Of a stretch of 45,529 bases of DNA, positions 24,240 to 32,584 are shown in pieces. The number at the start of each line of letters is the position of its first letter. Within the stretch, counting starts at the first letter, position 1. The position numbers and the translations under genes are program-made. The notes beneath the pieces were generated by a model. It was given only the letters and a program-made list of their open reading frames with translations. It made no database searches and was not told the origin of the DNA. Source of the stretch: Cellvibrionales bacterium UBA1969 (GTDB taxonomy: Bacteria; Pseudomonadota; Gammaproteobacteria; Pseudomonadales; UBA7434); contig DDDX01000083.1 in NCBI GenBank assembly GCA_002339085.1, positions 55,068 to 100,596 of the forward strand, given 5' to 3'.

Positions 24240-25477
24240 ATTTGACTTATGACATCGCGATAGTCGGTGCAGGGATAGCGGGTAGCGCATTAGCGTGCTC
24301 GTTAGCGACATCAGTTAAAGATAAACCCTTGCGGATTGCTTTAATAGAAGCCCAAACTATTTGCGATACCTTACCTATTTGCGATGAAGGCATTAATGAT
24401 TTTGACGCGCGTGTCAGTGCGCTAACCGTTGGCTCACAACAATTTTTTGAATCGATAGATTTATGGTCTTATATTGTTGGTCAGCGAGTCTCTGGTTTTG
24501 ACAAGATGACGGTGTGGGATGCCGAAGGCACCGGTCATATTGAATTTGATGCCGCTGATGTTCGGGCCAGTCAGTTGGGCCATATTGTAGAAAATCGAGT
24601 GACTGTTGGCGCATTACATCAACGAATAAAAACACTGTCAGGCGTAGATATTTTTTCCCAACAAGCGGTAGCTGAATTACATTTAGCGAACACTGCCTCA
24701 CGATCAAATTTATCCAGTTTATCGCTGGCTGATGGCCGTAGCTTAGAGGCCCAGCTTATTATTGCTGCTGATGGTGCTAACTCTCCGTTAAGAAAAATGG
24801 CTGGCTTACCCATAAGAGAGTGGTCTTACCAGCAATCAGCTATCGTCTGTGTGGTTGAAACCAGTCAGGGCCATGAAGCGACGGCTTGGCAGCGATTTAC
24901 TGAGCATGGCCCGCTGGCATTTTTACCTCTTAGTTTGTCTCAATCAGATAAACATTTTTGCTCTATTGTTTGGTCTCAAACGGATATAGAAAATGACTTG
25001 GCGATGGCAATGGACGACCATCAATTTTTACAGGCATTGGGCCGTGCGTTTGAATATCGCCTAGGCGAGATAACTGACGTTTCAAAACGGCGTAGTTTCC
25101 CTTTACACCAACGTCATGCAATTGATTATGTCAAGCCGAATTTTGCTTTGGTCGCTGATGCTGCTCACGCTATTCATCCTTTGGCGGGCCAAGGAATTAA
25201 CCTAGGCCTTGCCGATGTTAAGGCCTTGTCTGAGGTCATTGTTGCTGGTCATGAACGGGGTCAAATGCTCGGCGATATCGGTTTATTAAAGCGCTATCAG
25301 CGGCAACGAAAGGCTGACAATTTAGCTATGATGGCGGCCGTTGAAGGCTTAAAGCGCCTGTTTCAGCCGCTTCCTTTGCCATTCCGCTGGGCGCGTAACA
25401 TGGGAATGAATATTTTTCACGACCAGTCACAATTAAAAAATAAAGTGATTAAACATGCCATGGGCATTGATCGTTAG
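24236..25477 (+). CDS. ubiI: Ubiquinone biosynthesis hydroxylase, UbiI/UbiF type
   Basis: A 413-residue paralogue of the preceding gene, with IAIVGAGIAGSALACSLA (about 7–24), the FDARVSALTVGSQQFFE segment, IIAADGANSPLRKMAGL in the middle, and VADAAHAIHPLAGQGINLGLAD near 300–320. In E. coli UbiI (VisC) is the C5 hydroxylase of the ubiquinone pathway. The gene ends the pepP–ubiH–ubiI unit. Two hydroxylases in tandem agree with the need for several ring oxidations in aerobic ubiquinone synthesis. Which carbon each enzyme oxidises cannot be settled from sequence alone. Confidence 0.87.
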   Translation: MNLTYDIAIVGAGIAGSALACSLATSVKDKPLRIALIEAQTICDTLPICDEGINDFDARVSALTVGSQQFFESIDLWSYIVGQRVSGFDKMTVWDAEGTGHIEFDAADVRASQLGHIVENRVTVGALHQRIKTLSGVDIFSQQAVAELHLANTASRSNLSSLSLADGRSLEAQLIIAADGANSPLRKMAGLPIREWSYQQSAIVCVVETSQGHEATAWQRFTEHGPLAFLPLSLSQSDKHFCSIVWSQTDIENDLAMAMDDHQFLQALGRAFEYRLGEITDVSKRRSFPLHQRHAIDYVKPNFALVADAAHAIHPLAGQGINLGLADVKALSEVIVAGHERGQMLGDIGLLKRYQRQRKADNLAMMAAVEGLKRLFQPLPLPFRWARNMGMNIFHDQSQLKNKVIKHAMGIDR

Positions 25478-25527
25478 ATGTCAACCGATAATCTGACAGA
25501 AGCGTAAGTAGCTAAGCGAGTGAGTTT

Positions 25528-26142
25528 ATGAATAATCATTTCTTTGCTTATTTAAGCAAAATGCGCTGGATTTATCGTTGGGGTATGAAGCGCAATGCGA
25601 TCCAAGAAAATATCATGGAGCATTCTTATGAAGTATCGGTGATAGCCCATGCTCTAGGCATTATAAGTAATCGATTGTATGACAACAATATTGACGCCAA
25701 TGCCCTAGCTATATCAGCTTTATATCACGATTGTTCAGAGGTCTTAACCGGTGATCTTCCGTCGCCGATAAAGTACCACAATACAAAAATTCGTGATGCT
25801 TATAAAGAAGTTGAATACACCGCAGAAAGAGAAATGCTGTCAACCCTGCCGCTTGAGTTGCAGGAGGATTATCGTAATCACTTATTGCATGAAAATATTT
25901 CTAGTGAGTTTGTTAAATTCATAAAAGCGGCGGATATTATTGCCTCACTGATAAAATGTAAGGCTGAAATCAACGCGGGTAATAGCGAGTTTAAACAAGC
26001 GGTACAAGATACCGGTGAAAGATTAACGCAAATGGCAATGCCAGAGGTCGGTTATTTTTTAGAAAATTTTCTACCCAGTTTCGATTTAACCTTAGATGAA
26101 TTAATTACGCCCAGTGAAACAATGTTTCCGGATAATAAATAA
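25528..26142 (+). CDS. yfbR: 5'-deoxynucleotidase YfbR
   Basis: YfbR is an HD-domain phosphohydrolase that dephosphorylates deoxyribonucleoside 5'-monophosphates. The 204-residue protein matches the family length (199 in E. coli) and pattern: FFAYLSKMRWIYRWGMKRN at the start, then H32 in MEHSYEVS, the HD pair H67-D68 in LYHDCSEVLTGDLPSPIKY, and a later aspartate in KAADIIASLIKCKAEI. All metal ligands are present. It is on the same strand as the ubi genes, 50 bases after ubiI. It may contribute to nucleotide salvage or clean-up of dNMPs. Confidence 0.95.
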   Translation: MNNHFFAYLSKMRWIYRWGMKRNAIQENIMEHSYEVSVIAHALGIISNRLYDNNIDANALAISALYHDCSEVLTGDLPSPIKYHNTKIRDAYKEVEYTAEREMLSTLPLELQEDYRNHLLHENISSEFVKFIKAADIIASLIKCKAEINAGNSEFKQAVQDTGERLTQMAMPEVGYFLENFLPSFDLTLDELITPSETMFPDNK

Positions 26143-26162
26143 TAGAAAAAGCAGGTCTAATT

Positions 26163-28340
26163 TTGCAACAAAGTATCCATCGTTTTTCCATGACATCTCG
26201 CCTGCGTTTATTCGCCGCTGCAGCTTGTGCATTAGGTTTTTTTCTGGCGGCTACTGTCTCGGCGCAGCCAGTCGTCACCACTGTTGATCGCGAACGGGCT
26301 AGAACAGCGGGTGATGAAGCCGGTAACTGGTTGTTGCATGGTCGAACCTATGACGAGCAGCGCTTTAGTCCGTTAAGCCAGATCAACACCGACAATGTCG
26401 AGCAGTTATCGCTAGCGTGGTATTTTGAAACTGGTACTCGACGCGGATTAGAAGCCTCACCTATCGTCGTCGATGGCCGTATGTATACCAGCGGGCCTTG
26501 GGGAGTGGTCTTTGCTCTCGATGCTAAAACGGGGCAGCAACTGTGGTTTTATGATCCTAAGGTTGATAAATCGCGAGGCTTTTATGCCTGCTGTGATACG
26601 GTTAATCGAGGCGTTGCGGTGTGGGGCGACAAGGTCTATGTCGCAACACTCGATGGCCGCTTAGTGGCGATCAATGCCTTGTCGGGCCAGCTGGAATGGC
26701 AAACACAAACCTTTGACTTGTCACAGGCCTATACCATTACCGGTGCGCCGCGCATTATTGATGGCAAAGTTATCATTGGTAACGGGGGTGCTGATTTTGG
26801 CGTGCGTGGTTATGTCACCGCATACGATGCCGAGTCAGGTAAGCAATTATGGCGATTTTATACTGTGCCCGGAAACCCCGCTTTAGGTTTCGAATCGAAT
26901 GCCTTAGCAACGGCCGCTAAGACTTGGAACGGTGATTGGTGGACATTAGGCGGCGGTGGAACGGTATGGGACTCCATGAGCTACGATGCCGAGTTGCATC
27001 AGTTATACATTGGCGTTGGCAATGGATCACCTTGGAACAGTTACGTTCGCAGCCCAGAGGGTGGCGATAATTTATACCTCTCATCGATTGTGGCGCTTAA
27101 TCCCGATAATGGCGAGTATATTTGGCATTATCAAACCACGCCGGGTGAACGCTGGGACTATACCGCCACTCAACACATGGTGCTGGCCGATTTACCGATC
27201 AACGGCGAAACGCGATCAGTGATTATGCAAGCGCCTAAAAATGGTTTCTTTTATGTGATTGACCGAACCAACGGTGAATTTATTTCTGCCGAGCCCTATG
27301 CGAAAGTCAATTGGGCCAGTCATATCGACCCAAACACGGGCAGGCCAGTGATGACGGAGGTTGCCAATTATCGTGATGAGCCTCAGTTTACCTTGCCTTC
27401 CATGGTCGGCGCCCATAACTGGCACCCGATGGCTTATCACCCCGAACATCAGCTGATGTATATTCCCACCATCGAGCAGGGCTTTGAATTTAAGGCTAAT
27501 GATGAGTTTGCCAATGAAGGCACATTGCATACCGGTGTGGCCATGAGTATGGGACGTGCTGATCCCTTACTGTTTAAAGCAGTTCAAAAAGCCACCCATA
27601 TTGGCTCGATTGTGGCCTGGGATCCAGTGGCACAAACCGAGCGGTGGCGGGTTGATTTCGATAAGCCGTGGTCCATGAGTTTATTGGCAACAGCGGGTAA
27701 TTTGCTGTTTCAAGGCAGTCATGATGGTTGGCTAAAAGCCTACCGTGCAGACACAGGCGAGCTCGTCTGGCAATCATTAACGCAAATTGCGGCCATAGCG
27801 CCACCGGTCACCTACACGGTTGATGGTGAGCAATACATTGCCATTATGGCCGGCTGGGGAGGCTTTATGGGGATGATGGGCGCCGATAGCGTTCAGCATA
27901 CCGCCAGTAAAGGGCGAGTATTGGCTTTTAAAATAGGCGGTGAGGCGACTCTGCCACCCTTAACAGAACGACCCATTATGCCGCCGGCACCGCCCTTGAC
28001 CGCCAGCGAATCAGCGCTTGATGACGGAGCGCAATTGTATGCCACGCACTGCGGTCGATGCCATGGTCCAGCGGTGCAAGGCGGCGGCCTAGTGCCTGAT
28101 CTGCGTTACATGACCGAGCAAACCCATCAATTGTTTGATGTGATCGTCTTGGGTGGCCTCTATGCGGATAAAGGAATGGTTAGCTTCAATGAAGTTTTGT
28201 CAGAATCTGACACACATTTGATTCATCAGTATGTGGTCTCTGAGATACAGGCTCATCATGCCATGATGGCTGACCCTGATTGGTGGAATGAGCTAAAGCT
28301 GTGGTTTTATGAAAAGTTAATCCGCTTCTCAGCGGGTTAG
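26163..28340 (+). CDS. PQQ-dependent quinohaemoprotein alcohol dehydrogenase
   Basis: This periplasmic enzyme oxidises an alcohol using pyrroloquinoline quinone and passes electrons to a fused cytochrome c. It has 725 residues from the TTG at 26163, or 716 from the ATG at 26190; the TTG has a better upstream AGCAGG, while the ATG gives a clean signal peptide (MTSRLRLFAAAACALGFFL, cleavage after SAQ). The eight-bladed propeller domain (about 45–590) carries the vicinal disulfide C143-C144 in YACCDTVNRG and repeated GxxxW-type blade ends. The C-terminal domain has the haem site C630-x-x-C633-H634 and a likely axial methionine in GMVSFNEVL. This is the type II layout. No PQQ synthesis genes are nearby; the substrate is unknown. 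Confidence 0.93.
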   Translation: MQQSIHRFSMTSRLRLFAAAACALGFFLAATVSAQPVVTTVDRERARTAGDEAGNWLLHGRTYDEQRFSPLSQINTDNVEQLSLAWYFETGTRRGLEASPIVVDGRMYTSGPWGVVFALDAKTGQQLWFYDPKVDKSRGFYACCDTVNRGVAVWGDKVYVATLDGRLVAINALSGQLEWQTQTFDLSQAYTITGAPRIIDGKVIIGNGGADFGVRGYVTAYDAESGKQLWRFYTVPGNPALGFESNALATAAKTWNGDWWTLGGGGTVWDSMSYDAELHQLYIGVGNGSPWNSYVRSPEGGDNLYLSSIVALNPDNGEYIWHYQTTPGERWDYTATQHMVLADLPINGETRSVIMQAPKNGFFYVIDRTNGEFISAEPYAKVNWASHIDPNTGRPVMTEVANYRDEPQFTLPSMVGAHNWHPMAYHPEHQLMYIPTIEQGFEFKANDEFANEGTLHTGVAMSMGRADPLLFKAVQKATHIGSIVAWDPVAQTERWRVDFDKPWSMSLLATAGNLLFQGSHDGWLKAYRADTGELVWQSLTQIAAIAPPVTYTVDGEQYIAIMAGWGGFMGMMGADSVQHTASKGRVLAFKIGGEATLPPLTERPIMPPAPPLTASESALDDGAQLYATHCGRCHGPAVQGGGLVPDLRYMTEQTHQLFDVIVLGGLYADKGMVSFNEVLSESDTHLIHQYVVSEIQAHHAMMADPDWWNELKLWFYEKLIRFSAG

Positions 28341-28519
28341 AATATCGACAAAATTTAAAAATCACTTTTATTTTTTTATCCTAGCATTGTTTTTCACCTA
28401 TCTCTGAGTAAAATGACCCATTGTTTTGCAGTAGCGCTTAGCTCATGCCGTAGTCGCGCGAGCTAACGCTCAATTATCCACGTATTTATATTGACTTGAA
28501 GCCAGTGTAGGAACTATAG

Positions 28520-28912
28520 ATGAGCGATTTACCATCAGAATTACGTTATGCCGCCAGCCATGAATGGGCTCGCGTAGAAGCCGACGGCAGTGTCGTGATA
28601 GGCATCACCGATCATGCACAAGCCCAGTTGGGTGATGTGGTCTATGTCGAGCTACCTGATATTGGCCAAATTCTATCGGCCGGCGATGAAGCCGGTGTCG
28701 TTGAATCCGTTAAAGCGGCGTCGGATGTGTATGCCCCTATTTCAGGTGAAGTGATCGCAGTTAATGAGCGTTTAGACGATGAGCCAGAAACCGTCAATAG
28801 TGAGCCCTATGAAGATGGTTGGTTTTATCGACTGCAACCAGCGGATACAGTTGAGCTTGATGAGTTATTAACTTCAGATGCCTATGCTGAAGTGGTCGCT
28901 GAAGACGATTAA
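28520..28912 (+). CDS. gcvH: Glycine cleavage system H protein
   Basis: GcvH is the lipoylated carrier that shuttles the aminomethyl group between the P, T and L proteins of glycine cleavage. The 130-residue product has the lipoyl domain with acceptor K65 in VESVKAASDVYAPISGEV, and the typical start SELRYAASHEWARVE. The length is normal. AGGA sits eight bases before the ATG. gcvT and gcvP are not adjacent, and no glycine riboswitch can be recognised in the 179 bases upstream. A strong terminator follows within 15 bases of the stop, so gcvH ends its transcript. Confidence 0.97.
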   Translation: MSDLPSELRYAASHEWARVEADGSVVIGITDHAQAQLGDVVYVELPDIGQILSAGDEAGVVESVKAASDVYAPISGEVIAVNERLDDEPETVNSEPYEDGWFYRLQPADTVELDELLTSDAYAEVVAEDD

Positions 28913-28926
28913 GCGCAAACCCCATC

Positions 28927-28958
28927 AAAAAGGTCTCATTCACGAGGCCTTTTTTTTT
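28927..28958 (+). terminator. Rho-independent terminator after gcvH
   Basis: AAAAAGGTCTC, a six-base loop, then GAGGCCTTTTT forms an eleven-pair stem with one G-T wobble, followed by a T run to 28958. The A run on the left makes it potentially active on both strands. Confidence 0.9.
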
Positions 28959-28992
28959 GACGCTGCTCTTTAGGGGTGAGTAAATAAAAAAG

Positions 28993-29805
28993 ATGAAAGG
29001 CCCATATCCACTCAAATTACACTTCCAATCGTCGCTGGCGATGTTTGTGCATGAGAAAACCGATATTCATATTTCTGAACAAATTATTCAAAACGGCATT
29101 TGGGAATCTTACGAAACCAGTATATTAGAAGCATTATTATTTCCTGGCGCGACATTTATTGATGTGGGCGCCAACATTGGCTATTACAGCTTAATTGGCG
29201 CGATGCTGGTCGGTGATAACGGCCGTGTGGTTGCCTTTGAGCCAGAGCAAGATAATTTCTCTTTATTAGAAAAAAATCTGTCATTCAATAAGATTAACAA
29301 TGTTGTGGCTGTGAACGCCGGTTTAAGTGTTGATCAAAGGCAAGGCAGACTTTATCTTAATGAAGAAAATCGCGGCGACCATCAAATATATCGGCAAGAT
29401 GACAGTGCCGCACCGCGTAATGAACAAGCGATTAACTTAGTTGCCGGTAATCATTTTTTAAGCCAGCAATTATCCCCTCCTGTTCGCCAGATTGACGTAC
29501 TTAAAATCGATACGCAGGGGGCAGAGCTCCTGGTGCTTAGCGGTTTAATGCCCTTGTTAAAATCTAGCCTGCCCCAACTAAAAATGATCATTGAATTTAC
29601 TCCTTACAGTTTAAAACAAGCGGGGGCGAGTGGCATGGCCTTATTAGACCTTGTCAATGAGCTCGATTTACCGATGCAATTAATTGACCACCTTGGGCGT
29701 CAGTTGCGCCCAATAAGTCGGTTGGAGATGCAGCAGTGGATTGCACAAACCGATGCTGCGGCAGGCAACCAAGGGTTTATTAATTTATTAGTCGGCCATG
29801 ACTGA
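28993..29805 (+). CDS. FkbM family methyltransferase
   Basis: The 270-residue protein has a class I SAM-binding fold: motif I FIDVGANIGYYSLIG at 55–69, the acidic ribose-binding residue E83 in VVAFEPEQDNF, and the later DVLKIDTQGAELLVLSG block typical of FkbM-type O-methyltransferases. Members often methylate sugars in glycans or polyketides. There is no glycosyltransferase, O-antigen or polyketide cluster around it: the neighbours are gcvH (behind a terminator) and a DoxX-like protein. The acceptor is therefore unknown. It appears to have an independent transcript beginning after the terminator. Confidence 0.88.
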   Translation: MKGPYPLKLHFQSSLAMFVHEKTDIHISEQIIQNGIWESYETSILEALLFPGATFIDVGANIGYYSLIGAMLVGDNGRVVAFEPEQDNFSLLEKNLSFNKINNVVAVNAGLSVDQRQGRLYLNEENRGDHQIYRQDDSAAPRNEQAINLVAGNHFLSQQLSPPVRQIDVLKIDTQGAELLVLSGLMPLLKSSLPQLKMIIEFTPYSLKQAGASGMALLDLVNELDLPMQLIDHLGRQLRPISRLEMQQWIAQTDAAAGNQGFINLLVGHD

Positions 29806-29882
29806 ATAACAGTAACGTCATCTAGTCATGCTATTTGGCTAGGTATACTTTTTCACTTCGACATATCTTAGACGGGAGCTTT

Positions 29883-30287
29883 ATGAGGAATATTTCTGTG
29901 CTTATTATTAGCATTGGTTTTTTTTATGCCGGCACGATGCACTTTAATGACGCGCAAGATTTGGCTGCCATTACTCCATTACCGTTTGCTTTAGAAATTG
30001 TTTGGTTAACTGGTGTTATGGAGTTCATTTTTCCTATTTTTTTATTATGGCCTAAGTACCGCGCAGTCACCGGTCTATGGTTATCGGCGTTTTGCTTAGC
30101 GGTATTAACGGCAAATATTAATATGGCAGTAAATAATCTCCCTATGTTTGGCCAGCCGGTAGCGCCATGGATAGCCTGGCTAAGATTGCCTATGCAATTT
30201 GTGTTAATTGCCTGGATTATTTATGCCTGTGATTCTATGCAACTGCTGAAGCGTTATGGTTGGCGTGCGCTGTTTCATTGCCAATAA
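29883..30287 (+). CDS. DoxX-like small membrane protein
   Basis: A 134-residue protein with four predicted membrane segments: ISVLIISIGFFYAGTMHF, LEIVWLTGVMEFIFPIFLLW, YRAVTGLWLSAFCLAVLTANIN and MQFVLIAWIIYACDSMQ. The AGTMHF and GVMEFIFPIFLL features and the conserved NM near NINMAVNN are DoxX-superfamily traits. DoxX-type proteins are often linked to redox or thiol stress, but the function here is unproven. The ATG at 29883 is chosen because GGGAGC precedes it; a start 16 codons upstream has no such site. A lipocalin gene follows after 53 bases. Confidence 0.78.
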   Translation: MRNISVLIISIGFFYAGTMHFNDAQDLAAITPLPFALEIVWLTGVMEFIFPIFLLWPKYRAVTGLWLSAFCLAVLTANINMAVNNLPMFGQPVAPWIAWLRLPMQFVLIAWIIYACDSMQLLKRYGWRALFHCQ

Positions 30288-30340
30288 TAATCTATTCTTT
30301 TTTTAAAATATAACAGTGACTTAATCATAAAAGAAAAACT

Positions 30341-30853
30341 ATGCCTTATTTAATGATACTCCTCTGTTTTTTATTAGGTTCCTGTACCGGCATACCTGCC
30401 GATATCAAAGCAGTCGAAAACTTTGAATTAAAGCGTTACCTGGGTCAGTGGTATGAGATTGCCCGCTTAGATCATTCGTTTGAGCGCGGCTTAAGTCAGG
30501 TTAGCGCCCATTATAAAATTAACGATGACGGAAGTGTGGCGGTTACAAACCGTGGATTTAAAGCCGATGAAAATCGATGGGATGAGGCTAAAGGCCGCGC
30601 TTTAGTGGTTGAAGATTCGACGGTCGGTCATTTAAAAGTCTCTTTTTTCGGGCCTTTTTTTGGCGCCTATGTAATTTTCGAATTAGATCATAGTCATTAT
30701 CAATATGCGTTTGTGACCAGCTATAATAAAGAATTTTTATGGTTTCTGGCACGCACCCCCACCGTTGATGAAGCCTTGATTGAGCGGTTTAAAGCAGTGA
30801 TCAGCAACTATGATTTTGATCAGCAGGACTTGATCTGGGTTGATCAGTCATAA
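30341..30853 (+). CDS. blc: Bacterial lipocalin (Blc-type) lipoprotein
   Basis: This outer-membrane lipocalin has a lipoprotein signal with lipobox LGSC (C15), followed directly by the mature barrel. The lipocalin GxW motif is in YLGQWYEIARLDHSFERGL; later landmarks are SVAVTNRGF, VSFFGPFFGAYVIFEL and FLWFLARTPTVDEA. Length (170) matches E. coli Blc (177). Blc binds lysophospholipids and fatty acids and is thought to help store or repair membrane lipids. The DoxX-like gene lies just upstream and could share its transcript. Confidence 0.93.
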   Translation: MPYLMILLCFLLGSCTGIPADIKAVENFELKRYLGQWYEIARLDHSFERGLSQVSAHYKINDDGSVAVTNRGFKADENRWDEAKGRALVVEDSTVGHLKVSFFGPFFGAYVIFELDHSHYQYAFVTSYNKEFLWFLARTPTVDEALIERFKAVISNYDFDQQDLIWVDQS

Positions 30854-30922
30854 TGACTGATCGTGATGATAATGCCAATTAACTATCAATTAATCATTGG
30901 CTAAAATGCCAGGAGAATTCAC

Positions 30923-31690
30923 ATGCTATTAAAAAACAAGGTTGGTTTAGTGACCGGCGGTGGCGATGGTATTGGTCGTGCAACTTGCGTGGCATTTGCT
31001 AACGATGGCGCGAAAGTTGCGGTGGCAGATATCCGTTTAGAGATGGCTCAGAAAACGGTTGATATGATTCAAGCTAACGGGGGTGAGGCGATTGCAATTA
31101 AAGTTGATGTCTCAAAAGCTGTCGAAGTTGAGGCGATGGTCGCTGCAACCGTCGAACACTTTGGATCGCTAGATTGCGTGTCAAACAACGCCGCGGGCGG
31201 TGCTAGCTTTGCCATGCTGCCCGAGATGGAAGAAGCCAGTTGGGATAAGACGCAAGCGATTTGTTTGAAAGGGGTTTGGCTGTGTTTAAAGTATCAGATC
31301 CCCGCGATGTTAAAAACCGGCGGTGGTGCCATTGTCAATATTGCATCATTATCGGCTGTCCGTGGTGAGGCTATGCAGTCACCCTACAGTGCGGCTAAAG
31401 GCGGGGTGCTTGCCTTAACACGTACTGCCGCGGCTGAGTGGGCAAGGGACGGCATTCGGATTAATGCCATTAACCCTGGCGGTATTCGAACAGAAGGCAT
31501 TAAACGTTACTTTGAGAAGGTGCCAGGAGCAGAAGAAAATACAGCAGGTGTTCATGCTATGCGACGCTTAGGTGAGCCAGAAGAAGTGGCTGATGCGGTC
31601 TGCTACTTAGTGTCAGACCGCGCCTCATTTATCACAGGTACAAGCTTAGATGTCGATGGGGGCATTATGGTTAATCCCCATACATTGTGA
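30923..31690 (+). CDS. Short-chain dehydrogenase/reductase (classical SDR)
   Basis: A 255-residue NAD(P)-dependent oxidoreductase with the nucleotide motif TGGGDGIG at 11–18, NNAAGG in the NNAG position near 88–93, the active-site serine at 142–144 in IASLSAV, and Y155/K159 in PYSAAKGG. The acidic D36 in VADIR after strand 2 favours NAD over NADP. It ends with the family FITGTSLDVDGGIMV. AGGAG precedes the ATG. It is convergent with a second, unrelated SDR. The substrate is unknown; an alcohol or hydroxy-lipid is likely from the broader context. Confidence 0.9.
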   Translation: MLLKNKVGLVTGGGDGIGRATCVAFANDGAKVAVADIRLEMAQKTVDMIQANGGEAIAIKVDVSKAVEVEAMVAATVEHFGSLDCVSNNAAGGASFAMLPEMEEASWDKTQAICLKGVWLCLKYQIPAMLKTGGGAIVNIASLSAVRGEAMQSPYSAAKGGVLALTRTAAAEWARDGIRINAINPGGIRTEGIKRYFEKVPGAEENTAGVHAMRRLGEPEEVADAVCYLVSDRASFITGTSLDVDGGIMVNPHTL

Positions 31691-31732
31691 TACGTCTCGA
31701 TAAAAATTGATAAGGCAGAAAAGCTAAAAAAA

Positions 31733-32500
31733 TTAAAAAGAGTTAGGCCTTAGCATCGCATCGTGACCACCATCAACAAACAATATGGTGCCTGAAATAA
31801 AGCCTGCTTTTTCAGGGTCTAATAAAAAACAGGTCGCTTCAGCAATATCTTTTGGCAACCCTGGTCGGCCAATGGGGATGCTTTTAATAAACTCTTCGAG
31901 CAGTTCAGCAAATTCTGGATTGCTTCTGCCTGCATCGGTTAAAGGTGTTTCAGTGAACCCAGGGGCGACAGCATTCAGTCGTATACCACTTTTTGCATAA
32001 GCTTTCGATGCTTTGCGCAGCCAGCAACTCAATGCGTATTTACCGCCGCCATAGGCGAGCTGTCCATTACCAATCTCATCAAGTTTAGCACTCGCGCCGG
32101 CCTCGTTGCCGGCTAGCATTAAATCCACAACTTCTTGCTCATAACCCATAGTAGCCGAGTTGGATGAGATCATAACGATAGCACCTTTTTTCTTGGCGAC
32201 TAATAATTTGACCCCTTCGGTGACGGCCAGTGCGCCAAAGAAATTAATTCTAGCGACCATCGACGGCGGAGAAATATGCGGGCCCACGCCAGCGCAGGGA
32301 ATAAAGCCATCGAGTCCATCGGGTGCGGCGGCAGCGATGCCCTCCACAGCGGCTTGACGGCCCTCAAGCGTTGAAAGATCAGCGATAATATCGGCATCTT
32401 TGATGTCAACCACAATGACTTGATTGCCTTGGCTGAGCAGTTGCTGTTTGATGGCGTTGCCAATACCTGTTGCGCCACCGGTCATTGCATATAGACCCAT
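31733..32500 (-). CDS. SDR resembling 3-alpha-hydroxysteroid dehydrogenase/carbonyl reductase
   Basis: The 255-residue protein has TGGATGIG at 7–14, DIKDADIIADLSTLEGR near 32–48, DGFIPCAGVGPH near 64–75, SSNSATMGYE with the catalytic serine, and YGGGK with the catalytic tyrosine and lysine. It ends FVDGGHDAMLRPNSF. These features, notably the IADLSTLEGR block, the long insert before the tyrosine and the GG-DAxxRPxxF end, are those of the Comamonas testosteroni 3-alpha-HSD/carbonyl reductase group, which oxidises hydroxysteroids or reduces xenobiotic ketones. AAGGA precedes the ATG. The steroid link is by family likeness only. Confidence 0.87.
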   Translation of the reverse strand: MGLYAMTGGATGIGNAIKQQLLSQGNQVIVVDIKDADIIADLSTLEGRQAAVEGIAAAAPDGLDGFIPCAGVGPHISPPSMVARINFFGALAVTEGVKLLVAKKKGAIVMISSNSATMGYEQEVVDLMLAGNEAGASAKLDEIGNGQLAYGGGKYALSCWLRKASKAYAKSGIRLNAVAPGFTETPLTDAGRSNPEFAELLEEFIKSIPIGRPGLPKDIAEATCFLLDPEKAGFISGTILFVDGGHDAMLRPNSF

Positions 32501-32530
32501 AATGATTTCCTTACTGTTTATTTGAGATAG

Positions 32531-32536
32531 ATTATA
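32531..32536 (-). promoter_or_regulatory. Possible -10 element for the 3-alpha-HSD-like SDR
   Basis: A perfect TATAAT reads on the minus strand about 31 bases before the start codon. No clear -35 hexamer accompanies it, so an activator may be needed if it is used. Confidence 0.3.
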
Positions 32537-32584
32537 ACTGATTTCAGCGACAGCTTATCTATACGGACAGTTCATTTAAATTAC

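Noticed and set aside
28341..28519. Glycine riboswitch ahead of gcvH
   Set aside because: I could not find the conserved glycine-aptamer core; gcvH alone is not enough to infer it.
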